From Bacillota bacterium (GTDB lineage Bacteria > Bacillota > Bacilli > Bacillales > Cytobacillaceae): a stretch of DNA of 5,151 nt. The stretch is from NCBI GenBank assembly GCA_023387295.1, contig JAEWIG010000414.1, positions 1 to 5,151 on the forward strand, in the 5' to 3' direction. Shown here one piece after another: positions 1 to 5,151 of this stretch (position 1 is the stretch's first letter; each line of letters begins with the position of its first letter). Both the position numbers and the translations under genes were made by a program. The notes under the pieces are model-generated. The model did no database searches. It was not told where the DNA came from and worked only from the letters and a program-made list of their open reading frames with translations.

Positions 1-35
1 GATATGATGAAGACCCTCAAAGAAAATCTATTCGC

Positions 36-45
36 AACTGTCCAC
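36..45. repeat. Partial arm of the palindromic repeat family
   Basis: The ten bases AACTGTCCAC are identical to the outer left arm of the palindrome at 2061-2097 together with its flank. No matching right arm follows before the complete palindrome at 69-107. It is probably a decayed or truncated copy next to the intact one. Ten bases could match by chance, so this is a weak call. Confidence 0.3.
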
Positions 46-68
46 CCCATAAAGACAAAACCATCCAT

Positions 69-107
69 TTTGTCCACGACCGGTGCCAGGCACCGGTCGT
101 GGACAAA
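69..107. repeat. 39-bp perfect palindrome, REP-like element (copy A)
   Basis: Two perfectly complementary 19-bp arms surround a single central base at 88. The core is GGTGCCAGGCACC and the outer arms read TTGTCCACGACC and its complement. The same core recurs at 2121-2133 and, with longer arms, at 2061-2097, so this is a dispersed family rather than a lone terminator. Such GGTGCCTGGCACC palindromes are common between genes in Bacillaceae and resemble REP elements mobilised by REP-associated tyrosine transposases; that link is inference. A short T run (108-111) follows on the plus side, so the transcript hairpin could also stop plus-strand transcription or protect a 3' end. Confidence 0.85.
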
Positions 108-121
108 TTTTCAACTTAAAT

Positions 122-168
122 AAACCCAAAGGCATTCCCGAGTATTTTCGGAGAATGCCTTTGGGTTT
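122..168 (-). terminator. Strong intrinsic terminator, probably bidirectional
   Basis: A perfect 16-bp stem pairs 122-137 with 153-168. The inner bases can add a further 4-bp helix (CCGA with TCGG) beside one bulged A. A-rich sequence lies on one side and TTTT on the other, so it can end transcripts from either direction. On the minus strand it closes the broken membrane gene at 221-903. On the plus strand it could close a gene lying before the window start. A weaker 7-bp stem (184-190 with 211-217) lies between the gene's stop and this terminator. Confidence 0.85.
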
Positions 169-220
169 TAATATCATGTTATTGTAGTTTTTTCTTTACT
201 TGATAATGCAAACTACTGCT

Positions 221-903
221 TTACTTTTTTACCTTTTCACTCAACTGCTCAAACCAGTCTTTTGTTTTAGCAGGGTCTTTATCATTGATAAAAATATGTT
301 TATCTTTAACTTTTATATAGAGGTAAGGTGAAGAGCCTTTGTGGATAAAAAGCAAACTGCTACCATAACCGGTTACTTTAAAATGACCTTTTGACAAAGT
401 AGGTAAGCCAATTCCGTTTGTTTTATATCCTTAGTAGACCATTCATCGCCATACATACCCGTTATTTCAAAGTGATTATCTTTAATTTTCAACTCATATC
501 CTTGATAGCCTGTAACTGAAAGTGCGGTTATGGAGCCGATTACTCCGATAAAAAGGATTGTACTGAAGATATAGCTGCGCTTTCGTTTCTTAGGGATTTC
601 GTATTTAGATAAATAAATGAGTCCCCCCATTAACAGAAAAAGCATAACACCAAACTGAACCTCAAAGACAAACTTAAATGAAGTGAAACTTAAAGGTAGT
701 AAAAGTAGCATGGCACCAGCTGTATAAAGGAGAAGAGTTCCAGTTTTTTGCGGCAGTCCATTTTTAATAAGTTGCTGTTTCTCTTCTTCAGGGCGAGAAA
801 CAAATCCTGAGATTAAATAATAGGCTTTTTTGTAGCGAATGGCCCAACCAAATAAAGCAAAAATCAAAATCAATATTATTTCAGTCACAATTAAGCCCCA
901 CAT
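221..903 (-). pseudogene. Frameshifted DUF3784-like membrane protein with C-terminal PH-like domain
   Basis: The first part starts at ATG 903, eight bases after an AAAGGAG site, and reads to a TAA at 373. A GTG nine bases upstream overlaps that ribosome site and is not a credible start. The N-terminus has a membrane helix and an RYKKAYYLISGF segment typical of DUF3784 proteins. Three more membrane helices follow (about residues 55-73, 78-96 and 112-131), then the motif FEITGMYGDEW. Past the TAA, the -1 frame continues smoothly down to TAA 221-223 with KTNGIGLPTLSKGHFKVTGY and a segment ending DWFEQLSEKVKK. That is the expected second half of a bacterial PH-like domain. The two frames meet around 407-424, and the loop usually found between them seems missing, which suggests a small deletion rather than a single-base error. 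The function of the family is unknown. If only the first frame is made, the product lacks most of the PH-like domain. The gene has its own promoter and terminator. A sequencing error is possible but would not explain the missing residues. Confidence 0.75.
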
Positions 904-940
904 GAGAAGCACTCCTTTGGTAGATGTTGCTTATTATTTA

Positions 941-969
941 ATCATAACAGAAAAAATGATAGTTATAAA
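941..969 (-). promoter_or_regulatory. Probable sigma-A promoter of the broken membrane gene
   Basis: On the minus strand there is an extended -10, TG-T-TATGAT (941-949), and a weak -35, TTTATA (964-969), spaced 17 bases apart. It lies about 40 bases before the ATG at 903. The extended TG motif compensates for the poor -35. No operator-like repeat is visible beside it. Confidence 0.5.
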
Positions 970-995
970 TGTAATTTCATAGTATGGGAACAAGG

Positions 996-1029
996 AAAAG
1001 CAGGCTCTCTTTCACTTGAGACCTGCTTT
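996..1029 (-). terminator. Intrinsic terminator after the reductase gene
   Basis: On the minus strand AAAGCAGGTCTC pairs with GAGAGCCTGCTTT, giving a 12-bp stem with one bulged G and an 8-base loop, followed by a short T run. It begins 17 bases after the stop codon of the reductase gene and separates it from the promoter of the next gene. Confidence 0.75.
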
Positions 1030-1045
1030 ACTTCGTAACGAAAAT

Positions 1046-1963
1046 TTATAATGTGTTAGTTTCATAAAGCTTTAGATTGGCATAAACCGTTTCGATAGTT
1101 TTTGCCTCCACACCGGATGTCTCTGCTTGCTCTAATAAGTAGCCAAAAAAGTGATCAGCTTCAATGGGAAGCTGTTTTTCCATATCCTTTAAGAGGGAAG
1201 CTTTCATTTTATATCCGAGCTTGTTAAGTCGCTCTTTCTGAAGGTCTTCAACATTATCAAGTATTGGCGCTTTTATTGCTCTCATAATGGAGACTGCTTC
1301 AGTTAGAATAGACTGGATTACTTGTTTGCCATATTTTTGTTCCCGAATTGGCCCCATAGGAGAACGGAAAAGAGAGGTAACGCCAGCTACTGTAGAAATA
1401 AATAAGTACTTATGCCACATATCCTGTTCAATGTTTTCAGATAGCCTAAAGTCCGCTTTTGTACCTGAAAATGCTTCTTGAAGCTTCAAAATTCTTTCCG
1501 TTTTTTCTCCATTTCTTTCTCCATAAACAAATTCATGGAGGACACTATCTTGAATGATTTTTCCAGTTTGATCAAGTGTCGCTTCAATCGCGCACATACC
1601 TCCAATAACATGTTTTTCTCCAAATGAGTCAATGAGTGTTGAGATATGCTCAATTCCATTTAGTAATGGAAGGATCATCGTTTGCTCGCTTACATATGGT
1701 CGTATGCTTTCAATGGCTCCTTCTAAATGATAAGCCTTTGTGGAAAGGATAATGACATCAAACAAATCTGACTGTTCTCCGGATAGAAGTGTTTTTACAT
1801 TCATCTTCATATTTCCGTTTACACTTTCAACGACTAAACCATCTGCTTCTAGCTGGGCTTTCCTTTTTTCACGAACGAGAAAAGTAACATCTTCTCCCTT
1901 TTCCAAAAGCCTTCCGCCGAAATACCCGCCTAATGCGCCTGCTCCGACAACTAATATTCTCAT
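1046..1963 (-). CDS. 2-dehydropantoate 2-reductase family oxidoreductase (PanE/ApbA-like)
   Basis: The 305-residue product has the length and layout of ketopantoate reductases, cytoplasmic enzymes that use NADPH to make pantoate for coenzyme A synthesis. The N-terminus MRILVVGAGALGGYFGG is a Rossmann GxGxxG nucleotide-binding loop, and R31 sits where the NADP phosphate is usually bound. LLNGIEH (N102), the catalytic lysine in MWHK (K185), S256 and E268 fall at the family positions. However, the three asparagines that help bind ketopantoate in E. coli PanE (180, 184, 194) align here with I189, A193 and M203. The substrate may therefore differ, and I do not assign panE. The start is the ATG at 1963: an AAAGGGG site lies eight bases before it, whereas the ATG at 1969 is too close to that site and the one at 1984 lies upstream of it. 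The gene stands alone, with its own terminator, and palindromic repeats lie upstream. Confidence 0.85.
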   Translation of the reverse strand: MRILVVGAGALGGYFGGRLLEKGEDVTFLVREKRKAQLEADGLVVESVNGNMKMNVKTLLSGEQSDLFDVIILSTKAYHLEGAIESIRPYVSEQTMILPLLNGIEHISTLIDSFGEKHVIGGMCAIEATLDQTGKIIQDSVLHEFVYGERNGEKTERILKLQEAFSGTKADFRLSENIEQDMWHKYLFISTVAGVTSLFRSPMGPIREQKYGKQVIQSILTEAVSIMRAIKAPILDNVEDLQKERLNKLGYKMKASLLKDMEKQLPIEADHFFGYLLEQAETSGVEAKTIETVYANLKLYETNTL

Positions 1964-2021
1964 AACCATATCCCCTTTGTGCATATTTTACAAAAATTAT
2001 TAGTAATGATATTTCTATCTT

Positions 2022-2050
2022 AATCTATTATGTCTTCTACAGAAAGACAA
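2022..2050 (-). promoter_or_regulatory. Possible sigma-A promoter of the reductase gene
   Basis: TTGTCT (2045-2050) and TAGATT (2022-2027) on the minus strand are spaced 17 bases apart, each matching four of six consensus bases. They lie about 60 bases before the ATG at 1963. The region is AT-rich, so other -10 choices exist and the call is tentative. Confidence 0.35.
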
Positions 2051-2060
2051 TTTCACCAAA

Positions 2061-2097
2061 CTGTCCACGGACGGTGCCAGGCACCGCTCGTGGACAG
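2061..2097. repeat. REP-like palindrome, long form (copy B)
   Basis: The arms centre on base 2079 with the core CGGTGCCAGGCACCG. Pairing then continues through CTGTCCACG and its complement, with two unpaired positions (2070/2088 and 2071/2087). It matches copy A at 69-107 in core and outer arms but differs in the middle of the arm. It lies between yunB and the reductase promoter. On either strand it would form a stable RNA hairpin but lacks a good T tract. Confidence 0.8.
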
Positions 2098-2119
2098 ATC
2101 ATAGCCATTTGTCTTTTTG

Positions 2120-2134
2120 TGGTGCCTGGCACCA
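2120..2134. repeat. REP-like palindrome, core only (copy C), just after yunB
   Basis: TGGTGCCTGGCACCA is a 15-bp palindrome with seven-base arms. It shares its 13-bp core with copies A and B but has none of their outer arms. It begins two bases after the yunB stop codon (TAA at 2137-2139), so it forms a hairpin in the yunB transcript. No T run follows on that strand, which makes it a weak terminator at best. It may stabilise the mRNA 3' end together with copy B. Confidence 0.75.
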
Positions 2135-2136
2135 AT

Positions 2137-2904
2137 TTAGTTGGTTGGTGGTGGGATGATGCCGGGATTATAATATTGTGGGACTTTTCCTTCAAGGAAT
2201 AGGTCACCGACTTTTACCTGATAAGAGACTTCAATTGGCTCTTCCTTGAGAGGGATAATGACATTCATATGGACTTTCACGTTAATATAGGCCTCAAGAT
2301 AAGTATTGTTAATGCCAGATGGAATGATTTTTGTCTCCACATTTGAAGTGACATCACCAAGAATTTGCAATCTTACGGGAATATCTGGACCTAAGTTCGA
2401 GAGTAGCGTCATCCCAGTTGCCATTCCAAGTGGAATATGATAGACGATTCCATTCGAACTTTTCGTAGTTTCCTTTTTTATATTAATATCATTTTTGAAA
2501 TTTTCCAGCTGATCTATTTCTCCAGCTTCAACTAAATCTAAATACTTTTGCACCCTTTTCGAAGCATCTGCAGTGACTTTATGATAAATTTGTGGATTAA
2601 AACTAAAGGCTGTTTCTCCGTTATACTCATGCTTCACGATAAGCTCTTTAATATCGACATTTTCTGAAATGTTTTTATCAATAGCATCGTTTATAGCTTG
2701 TGCAGCAAATTGTCTTGCTCTCGTTTCGGCAATATCCATTATGGTTGGTTCGAGATTCCTATTGATAATAATTAGGCTAAACATCGTTAAAAAAATGAAA
2801 AAAATTAATGTTATTAATAGAACATATTTGAATGGAAGTGGACCTTTTGTAATCCAATTCCTAGTCTTTCCTTTTTTGATTCTCATTTTTTGTCTCTTAA
2901 ACAC
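2137..2904 (-). CDS. yunB: Sporulation protein YunB
   Basis: I recognise this as the YunB family, a sporulation protein that in Bacillus subtilis is made in the mother cell under sigma-E and is about 254 residues long; its biochemical role is not established. The product is 255 residues: a basic N-terminal tail ending in KGPLPFKYVLL, one membrane helix (about 26-47), then a long outward-facing domain. Family-like stretches include NLEPTIMDIAETRARQ (50-65), IPLGMATG with LLSNLGPDIPVR (157-178) and GINNTYLEAYINV (197-209). The chosen start is GTG at 2904, five bases after a run of seven Gs that acts as the ribosome site. An ATG 18 bases further in (2886) lacks a comparable site, and the open frame before the GTG gives an atypical hydrophobic tail. 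The gene stands alone. A palindromic repeat begins two bases after its stop. No catalytic residues can be pointed out. Confidence 0.9.
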   Translation of the reverse strand: MFKRQKMRIKKGKTRNWITKGPLPFKYVLLITLIFFIFLTMFSLIIINRNLEPTIMDIAETRARQFAAQAINDAIDKNISENVDIKELIVKHEYNGETAFSFNPQIYHKVTADASKRVQKYLDLVEAGEIDQLENFKNDINIKKETTKSSNGIVYHIPLGMATGMTLLSNLGPDIPVRLQILGDVTSNVETKIIPSGINNTYLEAYINVKVHMNVIIPLKEEPIEVSYQVKVGDLFLEGKVPQYYNPGIIPPPTN

Positions 2905-2930
2905 GCAAACCCCCCCTGCTCTTTTGTACA

Positions 2931-2959
2931 AATATATGTCTGTACTTAAGAAAATAAAA
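2931..2959 (-). promoter_or_regulatory. Possible sigma-E promoter of yunB
   Basis: On the minus strand CATATATT (2931-2938) fits the sigma-E -10 pattern CATAnnnT. TTTTATT (2953-2959), 14 bases upstream, is an acceptable -35. It lies about 27 bases before the GTG start. Sigma-E control is known for yunB in Bacillus subtilis, which supports the reading, but the -35 match is only partial. Confidence 0.45.
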
Positions 2960-3012
2960 CGAAGTAATAGTCTCATTTTAAGGAGAGGCTCTTATAATAC
3001 GTGTGAATCAAC

Positions 3013-3032
3013 AGTGTCATCGTTTGGACACT
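3013..3032. repeat. Short inverted repeat between yunB and the cstA operon end
   Basis: AGTGTC and GACACT form six-base arms around an eight-base spacer. It lies upstream of the yunB promoter and just after the cstA-operon terminator. There is no T run, and the arms are short enough to occur by chance. It could be a small operator; I have no family match. Confidence 0.25.
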
Positions 3033-3053
3033 AGTTTTACAGAGGTTAATAAG

Positions 3054-3085
3054 AAAAAAGGCAGTCCTTCAAGGACAGCCCTTTA
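3054..3085 (-). terminator. Intrinsic terminator of the cstA operon
   Basis: On the minus strand AAAGGGCTGTCC pairs with GGACTGCCTTTT around a five-base loop (TTGAA). The stem has one T-T mismatch and one G-T pair, and a run of six Ts follows. The stem begins at the stop codon of the small membrane gene, marking the end of the cstA transcript. Confidence 0.8.
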
Positions 3086-3235
3086 AGAAAGGATAACTGT
3101 AACAATGCTAGCTGTAGCAATAATGAGGACGATGGCTACTTTAGCAAAAAGGGGAATCGAGTCCTTTCCTTTATGATTAATCTTTTCCTCTTCCTCATTC
3201 ACCGTCTTCCGATAATTAGGACTACAGCAGCCCAT
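3083..3235 (-). CDS. Small one-pass membrane protein coupled to cstA (50 aa)
   Basis: I do not recognise a named family. The protein starts MGCCSPNYRK, continues with a charged stretch rich in Glu and Lys (about residues 9-25), then has a single hydrophobic helix (about 29-49) that runs to the C-terminus. Basic residues before the helix predict a cytoplasmic N-terminus. The paired cysteines (3-4) could be a metal, redox or acylation site; they are not a lipoprotein box, because no signal peptide precedes them. The ATG shares one base with the cstA stop codon (TAATG), preceded by AAGGTGG four bases away, which indicates translational coupling. The operon terminator begins at its stop. Position and coupling suggest a subunit or regulator of CstA. 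E. coli CstA-family genes also carry a small downstream gene (ybdD, yjiX), but this sequence does not resemble those proteins, so the shared role is inference. Confidence 0.75.
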   Translation of the reverse strand: MGCCSPNYRKTVNEEEEKINHKGKDSIPLFAKVAIVLIIATASIVTVILS

Positions 3236-4692
3236 TATGCCACCTTATTATAGTCGGATACATCAATTTCTAGAGGGACATTATTAGCCCGAGCTTTTTT
3301 AGCACCTATAAAGAATATGACGATAATCGCGGCTGTGATAATCGCACCACCGACATATGCGATATTTAATGGCAAGTTAAATCCGATAGTTGCGTTTAGA
3401 ATATAGGTCATTGTAGCCATTGTCATAAATATTCCTGGAATCATCGCAATCCAGTAGTTTTTCTTCGCGATAAAGAGATACATTGCTCCGACCCAGAGGG
3501 CAATTACAGCGGTTGATTGGTTTGCCCAAGAGAAGTATCTCCATAGGATGGTAAAGTCAACCTGAGTTAAAGCAACTGAAATCGCAAATAAAGGAAGGGC
3601 AATCCACAAACGGCTAGTAATCTTCTTTTGTGAAAAATTCATGTAGTCGGCAATAATCATCCGCGCACTACGGAAAGCAGTATCCCCTGAAGTAATCGGA
3701 AGAATAATAACACCAAGCACAGCGAGTGTTCCACCAATTGCTCCAAGCATTAGAATCGAAGCATCTTTAACGATTCCAGCCGTACCACCATTTTCTGGCT
3801 TCAGCATTTCATGTAATCCACCATAGCCATCAAATAGACTCATTGCAGCAGCAGCCCAGATCATCGCAACAATTCCTTCAGCGATCATCATGCCATAGAA
3901 AATTTTCCGACCTTGCTTCTCATTTTGTGTCGTACGAGAAATGATTGGTGTTTGTGTCGCATGGAAACCCGACAATGCCCCACAGGAAATCGTTAAGAAT
4001 AAAAGTGGGAAAATCGGTAAATTATCCGGATGGAAGTTTTGGAAAGAAAGCTCTGGAATCTGAGCACCAGTAAAGATCAATCCGCCACCAACACCTACTG
4101 CACTAATTAATAGGAGTGCACCGAAAAACGGATAGAAGCGTCCGATGATTTTATCAATTGGTAAAAGTGTTGCCAAAATATAATAAACGAAAATAGCTGC
4201 GACGATATAGCCTAATGCAATTTTTCCATTCATTAAACTGTAAAGCAAATCAGCCGGTGCAGAAACGAAAACGGTTCCAACTAATAATAAAAGAAGAATA
4301 GCAAATGCATTAACGACATGCTTCATCACTTTACCTAAAAACTTACCTGCAAGCTCTGGAAGATGTGCTCCACGGTTACGAATGGAGATCATTCCTGTTA
4401 AGTAATCATGAACGGCTCCAGCGAAGATACAGCCAATGACAATCCAGACAAAGGCTACAGGTCCATATAGAGCTCCCATAATCGGACCGAAAACAGGTCC
4501 AACACCGGCAATGTTTAGTAACTGAATGAGTGAGTTTTTCGTTGTTTTCATCGGTAGGTAGTCAACACCATCATTATGTGTGAAAGCTGGAGTTGGGCGT
4601 GCTTCGTTAACCCCGAATACCTTTTCGACAAATTTTCCGTAAGTAAAATACCCGACAATTAATAGGGCGACACAAACTATAAATGTAATCAT
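3235..4692 (-). CDS. cstA: CstA-family carbon starvation protein, probable pyruvate transporter
   Basis: The 485-residue product is a polytopic inner-membrane protein of the CstA family; members in E. coli (CstA, BtsT) import pyruvate, and CstA was also linked to peptide uptake. The family signatures are clear: GPVFGPIMGALYGP with IFAGAVHDYL (65-98), SGFHATQTPIISR (241-253), ITSGDTAFRSARM (333-345) and FSWANQSTA (387-395). Hydrophobic segments begin at about 2, 76, 126, 160, 187, 226, 266, 310, 362, 394, 413 and 443. It is the short form, about 200 residues less than E. coli CstA (about 700). The ending PLEIDVSDYNKVA looks intact, so this is a family subtype rather than a truncation. The ATG at 4692 follows AAGGAGG with six bases between. 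The next gene overlaps its stop. Upstream lie a TATAAT promoter and a LytTR-like direct repeat, then a LytTR regulator gene on the same strand, which points to induction by a two-component system sensing external pyruvate or a related signal. Confidence 0.92.
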   Translation of the reverse strand: MITFIVCVALLIVGYFTYGKFVEKVFGVNEARPTPAFTHNDGVDYLPMKTTKNSLIQLLNIAGVGPVFGPIMGALYGPVAFVWIVIGCIFAGAVHDYLTGMISIRNRGAHLPELAGKFLGKVMKHVVNAFAILLLLLVGTVFVSAPADLLYSLMNGKIALGYIVAAIFVYYILATLLPIDKIIGRFYPFFGALLLISAVGVGGGLIFTGAQIPELSFQNFHPDNLPIFPLLFLTISCGALSGFHATQTPIISRTTQNEKQGRKIFYGMMIAEGIVAMIWAAAAMSLFDGYGGLHEMLKPENGGTAGIVKDASILMLGAIGGTLAVLGVIILPITSGDTAFRSARMIIADYMNFSQKKITSRLWIALPLFAISVALTQVDFTILWRYFSWANQSTAVIALWVGAMYLFIAKKNYWIAMIPGIFMTMATMTYILNATIGFNLPLNIAYVGGAIITAAIIVIFFIGAKKARANNVPLEIDVSDYNKVA

Positions 4693-4732
4693 TGCAGTCC
4701 TCCTTAATAAAATTGTAAATACGTTTCTCCCG

Positions 4733-4760
4733 ATTATAAAAGAAAAGTAATTATCAAAGA
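4733..4760 (-). promoter_or_regulatory. cstA promoter with weak -35
   Basis: On the minus strand there is a perfect TATAAT (4733-4738). The best -35, TCTTTG (4755-4760), is 16 bases upstream and poor. The -10 lies about 40 bases before the cstA ATG. A strong -10 with a poor -35 is typical of a promoter that needs an activator, in keeping with the repeat pair about 30 bases further upstream. Confidence 0.6.
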
Positions 4761-4790
4761 TGGTTTTTCGAACAAGATGCAGAAATCAAG

Positions 4791-4821
4791 GATTAACATG
4801 TAGGTAAAAAAGATTAACATG
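4791..4821 (-). promoter_or_regulatory. Direct-repeat operator, probable LytTR binding site
   Basis: The minus-strand decamer CATGTTAATC occurs at 4812-4821 and again at 4791-4800, exactly 21 bases (two helical turns) apart. LytTR regulators typically bind two nine-base direct repeats with a GTT core separated by about 12 bases, which gives the same period. The pair lies roughly 65-95 bases before the expected cstA transcription start, a normal activator position. The regulator gene ending about 200 bases upstream has a LytTR DNA-binding domain. The flanking bases match the general LytTR consensus only partly. Confidence 0.6.
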
Positions 4822-4860
4822 CACAACATTTTTGGGTATTGTCTGAAAAATCAGTGAAAA

Positions 4861-4895
4861 CGGACAGGAATAAAATAAAAATACGTGTCTGTCCG
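4861..4895. repeat. CGGACAG/CTGTCCG inverted repeat
   Basis: Perfect seven-base arms (4861-4867 and 4889-4895) flank a 21-base AT-rich spacer. CGGACAG occurs a third time at 4993-4999. CTGTCC is also the outer arm of the palindrome at 2061-2097, so these may be remnants of the same repeat family. With so long a spacer it is a poor terminator. Confidence 0.4.
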
Positions 4896-4903
4896 AAAAC
4901 GAA

Positions 4904-4917
4904 GAGCCTGGTACCTC
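4904..4917. repeat. Degenerate REP-like core (copy D)
   Basis: GAGCCTGGTACCTC keeps GCCTGG and ACC of the GGTGCCTGGCACC core and remains partly self-complementary. It lies nine bases after a CTGTCCG segment, the same order of parts as in the better copies. The match is too short to be certain. Confidence 0.35.
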
Positions 4918-5026
4918 CAACATAATTTATAGATGCGAATTTGAGAAAATGCATTTATATATCGTGTTGTAAGGAGGGAGACAGGCATTTATCGGACAGC
5001 CCCGCACTACAGTTCTTTATAGAGAG

Positions 5027-5151
5027 TTAAATTTCAAGTCGACCACGTAATGCTTTCACATAGTTTCTGCTAACAGATAAGAGTTCATTTCGACCTTTAA
5101 TTTCAAGCTGATAGGCACCATTAAACCATGGAGTAAGGCGGGTAACATAAG
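5027..5151 (-). CDS. LytTR-family response regulator, C-terminal end (partial)
   Basis: Only the last 40 codons are in the window; the gene continues past base 5151. The tail includes RLTPWFNGAYQLEIKGRNEL and then VSRNYVKALRGRLEI before the TAA at 5027-5029. The PWFNGxYxL strand and the VSRxYVKxLR helix are hallmarks of the end of LytTR DNA-binding domains, as in LytR/LytT, BtsR and AgrA. A full protein would carry an N-terminal receiver domain and be paired with a LytS-type membrane histidine kinase, probably encoded just upstream; neither can be seen here. It is on the same strand as cstA and ends 335 bases before the cstA start, with a LytTR-like repeat between them. The likely role is activation of cstA, by inference from gene order and the operator. 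Confidence 0.85.
   Translation of the reverse strand, partial: YVTRLTPWFNGAYQLEIKGRNELLSVSRNYVKALRGRLEI

Larger units (their letters stand above)
4693..5026. other. Intergenic control region between the LytTR regulator gene and cstA
   Basis: This 334-bp stretch has no credible coding frame on either strand. From the cstA side it holds the ribosome site, a promoter at 4733-4760, the direct repeats at 4791-4821, a CGGACAG/CTGTCCG inverted repeat at 4861-4895, a degenerate GCCTGG repeat core at 4904-4917 and another CGGACAG at 4993-4999. I see no clear terminator directly after the regulator gene, so some read-through into cstA is possible. Confidence 0.6.

Noticed and set aside
1..123. Two plus-strand frames open from the window edge, ending at 119 and 123
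   Set aside because: Both run through the 39-bp palindrome, neither gives a sequence I recognise, and a short AT-moderate stretch can be open by chance. A plus-strand gene ending here is possible because a terminator follows, but it cannot be supported.
407..424. Programmed -1 frameshifting as the explanation of the two-frame gene
   Set aside because: No canonical X-XXY-YYZ heptamer is in phase at the junction, and residues usual in the family seem to be missing there, so a deletion is the simpler reading.
1287..1481. Plus-strand open frame inside the reductase gene
   Set aside because: It is antisense to a well-supported gene, has no ribosome site or family-like sequence, and is a shadow.
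1740..2003. Plus-strand open frame over the 5' part of the reductase gene
   Set aside because: Its composition is an antisense shadow rich in Ser, Thr and Pro, with no ribosome site.
2669..3034. Plus-strand open frame of 121 codons across the yunB start
   Set aside because: It is antisense to the conserved N-terminal half of yunB and has no recognisable domain or ribosome site.
3083..3235. The small cstA-linked protein as a lipoprotein
   Set aside because: The cysteines are at residues 3-4 with no signal peptide before them, so there is no lipobox.
4855..4868. Possible CcpA (cre) site, TGAAAACGGACAGG
   Set aside because: The left half fits the cre consensus well but the right half does not, and it lies well upstream of the cstA promoter. 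A weaker candidate at 4713-4726 fits even less.

Overview
The window looks like chromosomal DNA of a low-GC, endospore-forming Bacillaceae (Bacillus/Neobacillus type). It carries a recognisable sporulation gene (yunB), purine-rich Shine-Dalgarno sites, T-tailed hairpin terminators and GGTGCCTGGCACC palindromes of the kind scattered through such genomes. All recognised genes lie on the minus strand, so they are transcribed from high to low coordinates.

Layout from high to low coordinates. (1) 5027-5151 holds the last 40 codons of a LytTR-family response regulator. (2) 4693-5026 is a 334-bp intergenic region with degenerate repeats, a 10-bp direct repeat with a 21-bp period that resembles a LytTR operator, and a promoter with a perfect -10 but a poor -35. 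(3) 3235-4692 is cstA, a short-form CstA-family transporter of the kind that imports pyruvate. (4) 3083-3235 is a 50-codon gene for a one-pass membrane protein, joined to cstA by a TAATG stop/start overlap and followed by a terminator. (5) 2137-2904 is yunB, with a possible sigma-E promoter. (6) 2061-2134 holds two palindromic repeats. (7) 1046-1963 encodes a ketopantoate-reductase-family oxidoreductase, ended by a terminator at 996-1029. (8) 221-903 is a membrane/PH-like gene broken by a frameshift near 407-424, ended by a strong terminator at 122-168. (9) A near-perfect 39-bp palindrome lies at 69-107.

The most coherent system is regulator, operator, CstA and small membrane protein. It resembles the LytS/LytTR control of CstA-family pyruvate transporters known elsewhere (for example BtsSR-BtsT in E. 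coli). The expected model is that a LytS-type sensor encoded beyond the window edge and the LytTR protein activate cstA and the coupled small gene. The other genes (yunB, the reductase and the broken membrane gene) appear to be independent single-gene units.
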